The position numbers and the translations under genes are program-made. The notes beneath the pieces are model-generated. The model did no database searches. It was not told the origin of the DNA and was given only the letters and a program-made list of their open reading frames with translations. Of a stretch of 64,000 bases of DNA, positions 41,749-50,581 are shown in pieces. The number at the start of each line of letters is the position of its first letter. Within the stretch, counting starts at the first letter, position 1. This DNA is from Eubacteriales bacterium (GTDB lineage Bacteria; Bacillota; Clostridia; Christensenellales; Aristaeellaceae): positions 1-64,000 of the forward strand of contig JAQWCW010000009.1 of assembly GCA_028705775.1 (NCBI GenBank), written 5' to 3'.

Positions 41749-42952
41749 CCATATCGCTCCTGACATTATTAATCGTAGCGCTGAGGCTTCCGTCAAACAG
41801 CTTTATCCGCACATCATCGCCCGCCTTAAGCGTTTTTGCGCTCCTGACAAGGCTGTTATTCATCGTTATCAATGCGTATCCGTTCTTGAGCGCGTTCTGC
41901 GGACTGACGCTTTCAAGCCGCGAGGAAACCGCCTTGAGTTTCATCTGAAAGCCGCTGATTCCCGAAGCGGCAAGCAGCGCAAGCCTTTTAGCGATATCAT
42001 GAAGCTCCCTTTGCTTTTCGCTCATATTGCGATTCGGCTCCATTTTCGATAATCGCGCCGAGGCGAGCCGCAATTCAGCGCTGCGTTTTTCGTTTGCCGC
42101 GCAGGCGCTGTCATAAAGGCTTCGGTTCAGCTCAAGAAGCGTCATGCGGAGGTCGTTGTATACAGGAAAAACCATTTCGGCGGCTGCGGACGGTGTCGGC
42201 GCGCGCATATCCGCAGCCATATCGGCTATCGAAACGTCCGTTTCGTGCCCGACAGCCGAAACAATCGGAACGCGCGACGCGCGTATCGCTCTTGCAAGCG
42301 ACTCATCACTGAAGCAGAACAAATCCTCAAAGGAGCCGCCGCCGCGCCCGATTATCACTACATCCACATCCTCGACGGTCTGGATTGCATTAAGCGCGCT
42401 GATGATGGATTTCGGCGCGTCCGCGCCCTGTACCTGCGACGGGCAGAGCAAAAGCGGTATTTTCGGATTCCTGCGCTTTGAAACGCTCAAAATATCGTGC
42501 CATACCGCGCCGGATTCGGAGGTTACAACGCCGACGCGCCTTGGCAGAAGCGGCAGCGGTCGTTTAAGCACCTCGTCAAACAGCCCTTCCGCGAACAGGC
42601 GGCGCTTCCTTCTCTCAAACTCCTCGTATAGCGCCCCGACTCCGTCCTTCTTAGCGCCTGTAACCTGTATCTGAAACTGTCCGTCCTTTTGATACAGCGC
42701 CGGCTGACCGGAAAGAATAACACGGAGGCCGTCTGCAAGTCGAAAGGCGAGCCTTTCTGCATAGGAGCGGAACATAACGCATCTTACGGACGCGTCGCTG
42801 TCCTTGAGGGTAAAGTAAAAGTGACCGCTTGCATATGACTTGCAGTTCGAGATTTCGCCCGCGACCATAACGCTGTGAAGCATCGGGTCAGTCGCAATCG
42901 AAAGCGCGACGTAGTTGTTAAGCTCCTTTACGCTCAGAACCCTGTCAGGCAT
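41723..42952 (-). CDS. xseA: Exodeoxyribonuclease VII large subunit
   Basis: Catalytic subunit for single-strand DNA degradation. About 409 residues: N-terminal OB domain ([39 protein letters not shown]), the catalytic domain with [40 protein letters not shown] and [20 protein letters not shown], then a coiled-coil tail. The ATG at 42952 overlaps the folD stop; an upstream start at 42982 is in frame but lies within folD and is less likely. Confidence 0.96.
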   Translation of the reverse strand: MPDRVLSVKELNNYVALSIATDPMLHSVMVAGEISNCKSYASGHFYFTLKDSDASVRCVMFRSYAERLAFRLADGLRVILSGQPALYQKDGQFQIQVTGAKKDGVGALYEEFERRKRRLFAEGLFDEVLKRPLPLLPRRVGVVTSESGAVWHDILSVSKRRNPKIPLLLCPSQVQGADAPKSIISALNAIQTVEDVDVVIIGRGGGSFEDLFCFSDESLARAIRASRVPIVSAVGHETDVSIADMAADMRAPTPSAAAEMVFPVYNDLRMTLLELNRSLYDSACAANEKRSAELRLASARLSKMEPNRNMSEKQRELHDIAKRLALLAASGISGFQMKLKAVSSRLESVSPQNALKNGYALITMNNSLVRSAKTLKAGDDVRIKLFDGSLSATINNVRSDMDGSEKARL

Positions 42953-43790
42953 ATCTTTCGGCAGCCTCAACAGTGTTATCAAGCAGCATAGTGATTGTCA
43001 TTTTGCCTACCCCGCCGGGAACGGGCGTTATATATCCGGCAACCTCGCTGACCGAATCGTAATCAACATCGCCAACAACCTTGCCGTCTACGCGGTTGAT
43101 TCCGACGTCGATTACGACGGCGCCCGGCTTTACCATATCGGCGGTTATAAACTTCGCCTTGCCAACCGCTGCCACAAGGATATCGGCGGTTTTGGTGAAT
43201 TCCTTCAGATTCTGCGTTCTGCTGTGGCACATGGTTACGGTGCAGTTAGCGCCGAGAAGCAGCACTGACATCGGCTTTCCGACGATATTGCTTCTTCCGA
43301 TAACTACGGCGTGCTTTCCCGAAAGGTCAATTCCGGTTGAGCGAATCATATACATAGCGCCCTTGGGCGTGCAGGCGACAACGCCCTCCGTTCCGATAAG
43401 CAGCTTGCCCATGTTTTCGATATGAAAACCGTCTACATCCTTTTTAGCGTCGATTAGCGCAAGCGCCTTCTGCTCGTCAAGCCCATTCGGAAGCGGAAGC
43501 TGCACGAGTATTCCGTTCACGTTTTCGTCCTTGTTAAGCTTTTTGATAAGCTCCTCAAGCTCGCTTTGCGTGGCGGTTTCTGGGAGCCTGTACGAAAACG
43601 ACTTTACGCCGATTTCCTCGCAGCCATTTTCCTTATTGCGGACGTAAATTTTGCTTGCCTCGTCCTCGCCTACGAGTATAACCGCAAGCCCTGGCGTAAT
43701 TCCGCGCGCCTTGAGCGCATTTACGCGCTCCTTGAGCTTTTCCCTCAGCTCCGCCGACAGGGTTTTTCCGTCAATCCTTATAGCCGACAT
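42945..43790 (-). CDS. folD: Methylenetetrahydrofolate dehydrogenase/cyclohydrolase
   Basis: Bifunctional one-carbon enzyme giving 10-formyl-THF for purines and fMet-tRNA. The 281-residue protein has the catalytic Lys region [47 protein letters not shown] and [19 protein letters not shown], and ends [20 protein letters not shown]. The ATG at 43790 has GGAGG. Confidence 0.97.
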   Translation of the reverse strand: MSAIRIDGKTLSAELREKLKERVNALKARGITPGLAVILVGEDEASKIYVRNKENGCEEIGVKSFSYRLPETATQSELEELIKKLNKDENVNGILVQLPLPNGLDEQKALALIDAKKDVDGFHIENMGKLLIGTEGVVACTPKGAMYMIRSTGIDLSGKHAVVIGRSNIVGKPMSVLLLGANCTVTMCHSRTQNLKEFTKTADILVAAVGKAKFITADMVKPGAVVIDVGINRVDGKVVGDVDYDSVSEVAGYITPVPGGVGKMTITMLLDNTVEAAERYA

Positions 43791-43793
43791 TGT

Positions 43794-44750
43794 TCATTCC
43801 TCCCGCTGTGATAAGTATTTATCAAGACCAATCAACGCGACCCCGACAGCGTTATCTCCGGAAAGCTCCGGTCTGCCGAAATACAGCTTTATTGGCGTTC
43901 TTCGCTTTTTCATTCTCTCCGCGAGCATTTTCCTGAAAAGCTCCGAGGAAGCGATTCCTCCGGCAACGAGCAGGCTGTTTGCGCCCTGCTTTTTCAAACC
44001 GGCTTCAAGCATCCTTATCGCAGAGCGGACAAGCAAATCATAAACTTCGATTGCGATTTGCTCCTTTGAAAGCTCGTTTTCCTTAATAAGACGCGCAAGT
44101 GCCGCTTCCGCGCCGGATAAATGGCAGGACGCAGTGCCTCTCTCTATGGAAACAGGAAGTATCGACATCGGGACGGCAGAGCGAGCAAGCTCCTCAAGGC
44201 TGGGACCCGATGGGAAAGGAAGCCCGAGCATAACTCCTATCCTGTCCACAAGCTGACCCGCATGAAGGTCAAGGCTCGTCCCAAGAAGCGATATATCATC
44301 GCCGTTTACCGAAAGCAAATCCGTTGTTCCGCCGGACAGATGGAAAGCAAGAAAGCTATCCTGCGAAAGGCCCGTTCCGTACATTGCGGCTCGGATATGC
44401 CCCATCTGGTGGTTCGTTTTATAACAGGGAACGCCCAAAGCCGCCGAAATAGCCTCGGCGTGCGAAAGCCCCGCCATGAAAACGGGCAGATATGAGTCCT
44501 CGCCCTTACGCGGCGCAGTGCTTGCGCATACTGCGACTATCTCCATATCAAAAAACTCGCCGCGCAATTTGACAATCAGCGGTGAGATTTGCTTTTCATG
44601 AATGAATACAGCTTCGCTTTGGCGCAGCCCGCGTTTTCCTTGTTCGACCTCGAGCATTTTTCTTTGGCTTGATATAAGCTGACCGGAAAGCGACACAATC
44701 GCCGCCGAAGTTGTATAACAGCTTGTATCCAACCCCAGAACGACTTTCAC
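43794..44750 (-). CDS. Kae1/TsaD-like ATPase paralogue
   Basis: 318-residue ASKHA-fold protein (VVLGLDTSCYTTSAAIVSLS) with the metal-binding pair in TNHQMGHIRAAM (H-x3-H) and a phosphate loop LAFHLSGGTTDLL, then LVAGGIASSELFRKMLAERM and GRPELSGDNAVGVALIGL. True TsaD has HMEGH and VSGGHT; this protein has HQMGH and LSGGTT, so it is probably the second, Clostridia-type paralogue rather than the t6A enzyme itself. The GTG at 44750 directly follows the nusB stop. Function is not established. Confidence 0.85.
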   Translation of the reverse strand: MKVVLGLDTSCYTTSAAIVSLSGQLISSQRKMLEVEQGKRGLRQSEAVFIHEKQISPLIVKLRGEFFDMEIVAVCASTAPRKGEDSYLPVFMAGLSHAEAISAALGVPCYKTNHQMGHIRAAMYGTGLSQDSFLAFHLSGGTTDLLSVNGDDISLLGTSLDLHAGQLVDRIGVMLGLPFPSGPSLEELARSAVPMSILPVSIERGTASCHLSGAEAALARLIKENELSKEQIAIEVYDLLVRSAIRMLEAGLKKQGANSLLVAGGIASSELFRKMLAERMKKRRTPIKLYFGRPELSGDNAVGVALIGLDKYLSQREE

Positions 44751-45152
44751 TTACTCACCCCGCTCGCGCAAAAAAGCGCCAAGCAGACCATTGATGTATG
44801 CCTTGCTCTCGGCGTCCGAATAGATATCCGCAAGATTGCAAGCCTCGCTTACGGAAACATTGTCCGGAACTGCGGGGCAATAAATAATCTCATAGAGAGC
44901 AAGCCTCAGAATCGCCAAATCAACCTTCGCTATTCTGTCTATAGTCCAGTTGCGGCTGAATTTTGAAATAATCCCGTCAATCTCGGTTTGATTATCCCTG
45001 ACTCCGCTCAGCATGGACTCTATGTACGCCGTATCGTCGTCATTGGGGTTTACGTTAAGAAGTCCGCAGAGAGTTTCGTTTCCGCCCTCTCCGCCCATCA
45101 TTGCCTCGTAAATAAGCTGCATAGCGGTGCAGCGCGCCAAAGAGCGTCCCAT
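44751..45152 (-). CDS. nusB: Transcription antitermination factor NusB
   Basis: All-helical RNA-binding protein that helps rRNA operon antitermination. The 133-residue protein has RSLARCTAMQLIYEAMMGGE, WTIDRIAKVDLAILRLALYE and VSVSEACNLADIYSDAESKA, then YINGLLGAFLRE, all characteristic. The ATG has GAGGAAAG. It lies 14 bases after the DUF2273-like gene; asp23-amaP-nusB is a familiar Firmicutes order. Confidence 0.96.
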   Translation of the reverse strand: MGRSLARCTAMQLIYEAMMGGEGGNETLCGLLNVNPNDDDTAYIESMLSGVRDNQTEIDGIISKFSRNWTIDRIAKVDLAILRLALYEIIYCPAVPDNVSVSEACNLADIYSDAESKAYINGLLGAFLRERGE

Positions 45153-45166
45153 ACGTTAAGCTTTCC

Positions 45167-45478
45167 TCATTCCGTCTTTTGTTCGTCAGCGGTATTTTCA
45201 GGGGTTTCCTTCTTGAATGACTGAATTTCCGCCTTCTGCGGAACAGGGGTTTCTAGCTTCTGAACCGATGGGACAAGCCTGCCAATCAGCCGCTTGAATT
45301 TCTCGGTTTTGTTATCAACAGCGCCAATCAGATAGCCTGCCGCAAACATCGCAAGCACGAACAGCATCTTCCAGAAGCCGAAAATCAGCCAGAAAAGAGC
45401 TATGAGCGCGCCGATTATTCCGCAGACAACGCCGCAGGCAGGCGTTCCGAAACTGAATGCGCTTTTGTCATCCTTCAT
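45167..45478 (-). CDS. DUF2273-like small membrane protein
   Basis: 103-residue protein with two membrane helices (GTPACGVVCGIIGALIALFW and LIFGFWKMLFVLAMFAAGYL) followed by IGAVDNKTEKFKRLIGRL and a polar tail. The DUF2273 family sits in Asp23/AmaP envelope modules, as here. The open frame continues to 45514, but the ATG at 45478 overlaps the amaP stop by about 11 bases and gives the family start. Confidence 0.85.
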   Translation of the reverse strand: MKDDKSAFSFGTPACGVVCGIIGALIALFWLIFGFWKMLFVLAMFAAGYLIGAVDNKTEKFKRLIGRLVPSVQKLETPVPQKAEIQSFKKETPENTADEQKTE

Positions 45479-46538
45479 ACGGTCTTTCCTCCTCGCCGTC
45501 CTCAAGACCTTCATCAGACGCGGTCTTTTCTACGCTTTCGGACTCGGTAATTCCGTTACTATCATATGAGCCGTCAGGATTGATTGTGCCGCTCTCGGTT
45601 TCATTATCGGAAGCTCTTTCAAACTCCGAATAATCCTCGCCGCTGTCCTTTTCAGCTTCTGCATTCTCATCGCTTGCGGAAGCCTCGACGGAATCAGGCT
45701 CTACAGCCTGCGTTTCGGCTTCTTCGGGAGCGGTGACCGTTTCGCTTTCGGATACAGGCTCGGATACGCCTTTTATAGCTTCATCGTTTTGTACGGCAGC
45801 GTCATCCTGCTGGGCGGTTTCATCCTTCTCGGCTTCTGCTTCAGAGCTTGCAGCCATATCCGCGCTCTGCTCAAGGTTATAAAGCTCCTTGGGATTATCA
45901 ATGTGGAAAAGCTTTGAATGAGCGGGTTGCTTTTCTTCCTCGTCAATATGCTTTTCCTCAGCTCCCGGCAGGCAAGGCATTTCTACTTCAAATTCATTCC
46001 TTGCACCCGGAATCAGCAGCGGAGTTCCGCTCACATAAACGATGACTTCCCTGACCGAAACGCCCGAGCATTCCTGAACATACTGCTTGATTTGCCTTTG
46101 GAGAGTATCCGCAGTAAGCGGAATGCTTATTCCGCCCACAAGGTCAACGCAGAGCCGTATTATCATTCCGGAGCGCGTATCCTTGAGGTCAAGGTGCGTA
46201 ACGTTAAGGTCGCCGTGCAAATTAACGCACTTGCGAACCATAGCTTCCATCGCTGTTGTAGAGATAAGAAGCTCGCCCTGCTCAAGCGACTGGGAAACAA
46301 ACTTCCCGTCGGGTTTGTGCGGGAATATGAAACAAAATACGTAGATTCCGCACAGCACAAGAACAGCCGCAAGCGCGCCCAATGCAACGGACTCCCAAAG
46401 CCCCAGCGTTACGGTTATAAACGCAAGGCGCTCTGGCACAAAAACCTCGCAAGCACACAGAATGCCGACGGCAATCAGAATAATGCCTGCAAGCGCTGAT
46501 ATAAGCTTATCGCACCAATTGAGCTTCAAAACACGCAC
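45468..46538 (-). CDS. amaP: Alkaline shock response membrane anchor protein AmaP, with long acidic tail
   Basis: Membrane anchor for the Asp23 protein. The first 180 residues are typical: two membrane helices (ALAGIILIAVGILCACEVFV and ALGALAAVLVLCGIYVFCFI) and a ring-like domain with ISTTAMEAMVRKCVNLHGDL and LCVDLVGGISIPLTADTLQR. The remaining roughly 170 residues form an unusual acidic, low-complexity tail (Glu, Asp, Ser, Ala) ending EDGEEERPYEG. AmaP is normally 180-200 residues. The GTG start has GGAAGGCG. It lies 27 bases after asp23 in the same direction. Confidence 0.88.
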   Translation of the reverse strand: MRVLKLNWCDKLISALAGIILIAVGILCACEVFVPERLAFITVTLGLWESVALGALAAVLVLCGIYVFCFIFPHKPDGKFVSQSLEQGELLISTTAMEAMVRKCVNLHGDLNVTHLDLKDTRSGMIIRLCVDLVGGISIPLTADTLQRQIKQYVQECSGVSVREVIVYVSGTPLLIPGARNEFEVEMPCLPGAEEKHIDEEEKQPAHSKLFHIDNPKELYNLEQSADMAASSEAEAEKDETAQQDDAAVQNDEAIKGVSEPVSESETVTAPEEAETQAVEPDSVEASASDENAEAEKDSGEDYSEFERASDNETESGTINPDGSYDSNGITESESVEKTASDEGLEDGEEERPYEG

Positions 46539-46565
46539 CGCCTTCCGTAACGGAAAAGAAAAGTG

Positions 46566-47240
46566 TTACTCCTTCGGTTCTTCGGGCTTTATCGGTTCTT
46601 CGGGCTTTATCGGTTCTTCGGGCTCTATCGGTTCTTCAGGCTCTGTCGGTTCTTCGGGTTCTTCTGCATCGGATGCTGCCTCGGCAGCTTCGTCTGCTTT
46701 GGATTTCTTTTCGGAATCGCTCTTTTCCGCATCGGAGTCGATATCAGTCATGCGCTCCTCGGCGTTTCGCGGAGCATTAGCTTCCTGCTTTTCACCGGAG
46801 GCTATCGCGCCGGAAGCGCTTGCAGCCGCAAGGCCCTGCTGGGTTTCCTTGTTCTCCTTCTCAAAGCTGACGCCCTGAACATGAACGTCAACGCGCACAA
46901 CCTTAAGTCCGGTCATGCTTTCAACGGCTTTACGCACGTTTTCCTGCACATCGGATGCCGCCTTCTGGATAGGAGTGCCGTATTCCACGATAATATACAA
47001 GTCGATAGAGGCTTCTTCGCTGCCGATTTCGACCTTCACGCCGCGTGTGATATTCTTATTGCGCCCGAGAATATCGGAAATTCCGCCGACAGTACACATA
47101 CCGGCGATACCCTCAACCTCATTGGTCGCAACGCCCGCGATTATCGCCACAACCTCGTTGGCGTAAGTTATCGTTCCCTCGTTCTCCCCTTCCACCTTGA
47201 CGTGGACGGGCAGATTATCCTTATCCTTCTTACCAGCCAT
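46566..47240 (-). CDS. Asp23/Gls24-family envelope stress protein, with repetitive tail
   Basis: 224-residue protein. The first 130 residues match Asp23: GTITYANEVVAIIAGVATNE, VEGIAGMCTVGGISDILGR, VKVEIGSEEASIDLYIIVEY, and the C-terminal helix VQENVRKAVESMTGLKVVRV. The rest is a disordered tail that ends in Pro/Glu repeats of six residues (EPEEPI, KPEEPI). A start at the ATG 47240 has GGAGG 9 bases upstream. Together with AmaP and the DUF2273-like protein it forms a membrane-tethered module that responds to cell-envelope stress in other Firmicutes. Confidence 0.9.
   Translation of the reverse strand: MAGKKDKDNLPVHVKVEGENEGTITYANEVVAIIAGVATNEVEGIAGMCTVGGISDILGRNKNITRGVKVEIGSEEASIDLYIIVEYGTPIQKAASDVQENVRKAVESMTGLKVVRVDVHVQGVSFEKENKETQQGLAAASASGAIASGEKQEANAPRNAEERMTDIDSDAEKSDSEKKSKADEAAEAASDAEEPEEPTEPEEPIEPEEPIKPEEPIKPEEPKE
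46574..46663. repeat. 18-bp tandem repeat encoding the Asp23-family tail
   Basis: Five copies of an 18-base unit (TCGGTTCTTCGGGCTTTA on the plus strand) begin at 46574, 46592, 46610, 46628 and 46646; the last two have diverged. Each unit codes for six residues of the PEEP(I/T)(E/K) type, so copy-number changes keep the frame. Confidence 0.9.
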
Positions 47241-47268
47241 CAAAAAGCACCTCCTTGGGATATAGATT

Positions 47269-47297
47269 AGTATAACAGATTCCCCCGTGATTTACAA
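47269..47297 (-). promoter_or_regulatory. Promoter for asp23-amaP-DUF2273-nusB and following genes
   Basis: Minus strand: -35 TTGTAA (47292-47297), 17-base spacer, -10 TATACT (47269-47274), 28 bases before the start at 47240. It lies in the gap after hisS. Confidence 0.7.
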
Positions 47298-47332
47298 ACA
47301 ATTCTGTCTCGGAAGCTCTTTGCGTCTTTTTT

Positions 47333-48631
47333 TCAGTAATCGGTGCCGCACTGCTCTGCGTCAATATCCGCAAGCTGCTCGGCAATCTTTCCTGCCGCTT
47401 CGCCGATATAGAAAAGCTCCTCGTCGCGGGAAACCATGTCGCGCGATTTGACAAGACCGTTCCGCAGCTCATCCTGACCGATTACCACAGTTATCGGCGC
47501 GCCGGTTTTATCCGCAAACTTGAACTGCACTTTAAGCGAGCGGGAATTATGGTCGCAGTCCGCTTTCAGCCCGATTTCGCGGAGCTGCTGGCAGAGCTTG
47601 AACGCCGGAAGCTTAGCTTCGGGAGTCTGAATCGTCACGTATACGTCGAGCGTTCTGGGCTTCGGGATTTCGATGCCCTCCTGCTCAACAAGCATCAGAA
47701 CGCGCTCAATGCCCATTCCGAAGCCGACGGCGCAGGTAGCAGGGCCGCCGAGCTCCTCAACAAGCTTGTCATACCTTCCACCGCCGCAAATCGTCAGCTC
47801 GCCCTTTTCTGTTTGCGTTATCAGCTCAAAAACGGTCCTTGTGTAATAATCAAGCCCGCGAACTATTCTGCTGTCGATAACATAAGGAATCTCAAGCTCC
47901 TCAAGCAGGCTTTTCAGGCACTCAAAATGCTCCTTGCACTCGTCGCAGAGCATATCGAGCATAGCAGGAGCGTCCTTGACTTCCTGCTGGCATATGGGCG
48001 ATTTGCAGTCAAGAATACGCATGGGATTGCGCTCAAGGCGGGTATGGCAGGTTTCGCAGAGCTTTCCCTCATGCTCATGCATAAAGCCGCGTAGGGTTTC
48101 AAGATACGCTTTTCTGCATTCAGGGCAGCCGATTGAATTAATCTTGACCGTAAGATTCTTGACTCCGAGCTTTTTGAAGAACCTGTACGCAACGGTTATT
48201 ACATCGGCGTCCGCTGACGCGTCCTTTGCTCCGTAGCACTCAATGCCGAACTGGTGATGCTCCCTGAGCCTTCCCGCCTGAGGATTCTCATAGCGGAAAA
48301 TCGGATTATTGATGTAGTACATCTTGCAAGGAAGCGCGTCGGAAACAAGCCGTCCCTCAAGAAATGCGCGCGCTGCGCCTGCCGTTCCCTCGGGCTTTAG
48401 AGTTATGGAGCGGTCGCCCTTGTCCTTGAAGGTATACATTTCCTTTTGGACAACGTCGGTCGTGTCGCCTATGGAGCGGAGGAAAAGCTCGGTATGCTCG
48501 AATACGGGCGTGCGCACCTCGCGGAAGCCCGCAAGCTCCGCCTCCGTCCTCATCATTTTCTCCAGAGCCTGCCATTTGTAAATCTCCGTAGGCAGTACGT
48601 CCTTGGTTCCCTTAGGCGCTTGAGTAAGCAT
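47333..48631 (-). CDS. hisS: Histidyl-tRNA synthetase
   Basis: Class II synthetase of 432 residues: APKGTKDVLPTEIYKWQALE, motif 2 region TLKPEGTAGAARAF and NPIFRYENPQAGRLREHHQF, the His-binding RGLDYYTRTVFELI, motif 3 CAVGFGMGIERVLMLVEQ, and an anticodon-binding C-terminus. A Cys-rich insert (CPECRKAY, CETCHTRLE, CDECKEHFEC) is normal in Firmicutes. It follows the Zn-ribbon gene by 20 bases. No T-box was seen upstream. Confidence 0.97.
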   Translation of the reverse strand: MLTQAPKGTKDVLPTEIYKWQALEKMMRTEAELAGFREVRTPVFEHTELFLRSIGDTTDVVQKEMYTFKDKGDRSITLKPEGTAGAARAFLEGRLVSDALPCKMYYINNPIFRYENPQAGRLREHHQFGIECYGAKDASADADVITVAYRFFKKLGVKNLTVKINSIGCPECRKAYLETLRGFMHEHEGKLCETCHTRLERNPMRILDCKSPICQQEVKDAPAMLDMLCDECKEHFECLKSLLEELEIPYVIDSRIVRGLDYYTRTVFELITQTEKGELTICGGGRYDKLVEELGGPATCAVGFGMGIERVLMLVEQEGIEIPKPRTLDVYVTIQTPEAKLPAFKLCQQLREIGLKADCDHNSRSLKVQFKFADKTGAPITVVIGQDELRNGLVKSRDMVSRDEELFYIGEAAGKIAEQLADIDAEQCGTDY

Positions 48632-48651
48632 ACATTCACCCTTTTTCTTAA

Positions 48652-48867
48652 TCAGTTATTCATCAGGAAATCGAGTATGTTCATTCCCGTGCTTGTCTGC
48701 GAGCGGAAAAGCTCGGTATAGCCGCATTTCGAGCATGAAACGGTTATGAACTTGTTATTCTGAACGTTGAAAATTTTGCTGAAATTGCCGCCCGTAGTCT
48801 GAATCTGCCCCTGCTCAAACGAATTGCAGCCGCATTTGGGGCACACATATTGTATCTTCTGGCTCAT
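48652..48867 (-). CDS. Zn-ribbon protein
   Basis: 71-residue protein with two Cys-x2-Cys pairs (YVCPKCGCNSF and VSCSKCGYTELFR), which together form one zinc ribbon; the middle (GGNFSKIFNVQNNKFITV) matches the small nucleic-acid-binding Zn-ribbon family (zinc_ribbon_13 type, from memory). The ATG overlaps the stop of the acyl-CoA synthetase gene (ATGA). Function is unknown. Confidence 0.85.
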   Translation of the reverse strand: MSQKIQYVCPKCGCNSFEQGQIQTTGGNFSKIFNVQNNKFITVSCSKCGYTELFRSQTSTGMNILDFLMNN

Positions 48868-50549
48868 TTCTTTTCTGAATCCTTTCCTTCAAGCTGCTTA
48901 TCCTCGTCGACATGGCGGATTTTTACGCGCTGAATTTTTCCGCTTATCGTTTTCGGCAGCTGGTCAACGAACTCTACGATTCTTGGATATTTGTAAGGCG
49001 CGGTAGTGCGCTTTACATGGTTCTGAAGCTCCTTTACAAGCTCCGGTGAAGGCTCATAGCCCTTATTGAGAACGATTGTCGCCTTTACGAGCTGGACGCG
49101 CACGGGGTCGGGAACTGCCGTTATCGCGCATTCGAGAACGGCGGGATGCTCCATCAGCGCGCTTTCGACTTCAAACGGCCCTATGCGGTAGCCGCTTGAC
49201 TTAATTACATCGTCACCGCGCCCGACAAAGTGGTAATAGCCGTGAACGTCGCGCCATGCCATATCTCCGGTATGGTACATTCCGTCGCGGAAAACCTCTT
49301 TGTTCTTTGCCTCGTCATTGTAATAGCCTATGAAAAGACCGATGGGATATCCCTTATCAAGGCGAACGACAATTTCGCCCTCCTCACCGTCGTCAACGCT
49401 TCTTCCGTCCTCGTCAACAAGGTCGATATCATACTGCGGCGACGGTCTTCCGGAGGAACCGGGCTGAGGCTCCATCCATTTTGAAGTCATCAGCAGCGGG
49501 GTTGTTTCGCTTTGCCCGAACGCCTCGTACATTTTGACGCCCGTGCGCTCATAGAACTTGTTATAGACCTCGGGATTGAGCGCCTCGCCCGCCGTGTTAG
49601 CCCATTTAAGGCTTGAAAGGTCGAACTCCTCAAGGTTTTCCTTGAGCATGAAGTTATATATTGTCGGCGGAGCGCAGAAGTTGGTTACATGGTGCTTTGC
49701 AATTTCGGCAATCAAATCGCGGGGAATGAACTTATCCATGTCGTACACGAAAAGAGCCGTTCCGCAAATCCACTGCCCGAATATTTTACCCCAGCCGCAC
49801 TTTGCCCAGCCGGTATCCGCAACCGCGACATGAAGCGTTTTATCGTTTACATTATGCCAGTATGCCGCCGTGGGTATCTGCCCGAGCGGATAAGTATAGC
49901 AATGAACGGCGAGCTTCGGCATTCCGGTTGTGCCGGATGTGAAATACGCCATCATCATATCGCCGTTTGCGGTTTTTTCTTTCGGTCTTTTAAAGATTTC
50001 GGAAGCGTTATCAATTCCGGCGCTGAGATTTTCCCAGCCGTCGCGCGTTCCTAAGGTAAACAGATATTTTATGCACGGCGCTTCCTTTTTCGCGCTTTCA
50101 AAATGCCCGCATATCTCGTCATCGTTGACCGCTACGCAGCCGGATATTCCTGCCATGTTGCAGCGGTATACAATATCCTTCTTGGCAAGCTGATAGGTAG
50201 CGGGAATAATGACGCAGCCGAGCTTAATCAGCGCGAGGGTGCATACCCAGAACTCATAACGGCGCTTCAATACGAGCATTACCTTGTCGCCCTTTTTGAA
50301 GCCCATCTGCGCAAAATAGTTGGCGCACTTGTCGCTCATCCGCTTCATATCGGCAAAGGTGAAATGGTGCTCCTCGCCTTCGGGGTTGCACCACACCATT
50401 GCGAGCTGAGAGGGAGCAAGGCGAGCGTACTCGTCAATAATATCAAAGCCGAAATTGAAATGCTCCGGCACTCCGAAAAAGTGAAAGTTTTTCTCAAAAT
50501 CCGTTTGGTCCTTGAAATCCAGCTTAACATAGCGGGAAGCGAGTTCCAT
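48864..50549 (-). CDS. AMP-forming acyl-CoA synthetase (acetyl/medium-chain type)
   Basis: Activates a carboxylic acid to its CoA thioester by way of an acyl-adenylate. The 561-residue protein has the ATP loop YFTSGTTGMPKLAVH, the GQSETTPLLMT motif, the hinge YHTGDMAWRDVHGYYHFVGR with DDVIKSSGYRIGPFEVESAL, and the C-terminal catalytic Lys in PKTISGKIQRVKIR. Overall it looks like the AcsM/medium-chain group. Just upstream is an XRE-cupin regulator in the same direction with a 32-base gap, likely its controller. Substrate cannot be read from the sequence. Confidence 0.93.
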   Translation of the reverse strand: MELASRYVKLDFKDQTDFEKNFHFFGVPEHFNFGFDIIDEYARLAPSQLAMVWCNPEGEEHHFTFADMKRMSDKCANYFAQMGFKKGDKVMLVLKRRYEFWVCTLALIKLGCVIIPATYQLAKKDIVYRCNMAGISGCVAVNDDEICGHFESAKKEAPCIKYLFTLGTRDGWENLSAGIDNASEIFKRPKEKTANGDMMMAYFTSGTTGMPKLAVHCYTYPLGQIPTAAYWHNVNDKTLHVAVADTGWAKCGWGKIFGQWICGTALFVYDMDKFIPRDLIAEIAKHHVTNFCAPPTIYNFMLKENLEEFDLSSLKWANTAGEALNPEVYNKFYERTGVKMYEAFGQSETTPLLMTSKWMEPQPGSSGRPSPQYDIDLVDEDGRSVDDGEEGEIVVRLDKGYPIGLFIGYYNDEAKNKEVFRDGMYHTGDMAWRDVHGYYHFVGRGDDVIKSSGYRIGPFEVESALMEHPAVLECAITAVPDPVRVQLVKATIVLNKGYEPSPELVKELQNHVKRTTAPYKYPRIVEFVDQLPKTISGKIQRVKIRHVDEDKQLEGKDSEKK

Positions 50550-50581
50550 ACTTGCAGCGCTCCTTTGAACCTGCCTATTGA

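Noticed and set aside
46574-46663. Short direct repeats as a CRISPR-like or regulatory array
   Set aside because: Contiguous 18-base units without spacers, coding for hexapeptides at the end of the Asp23-family protein.
48632-48651. T-box or attenuator in front of hisS
   Set aside because: Only 20 bases separate hisS from the Zn-ribbon gene; there is no room for a leader.
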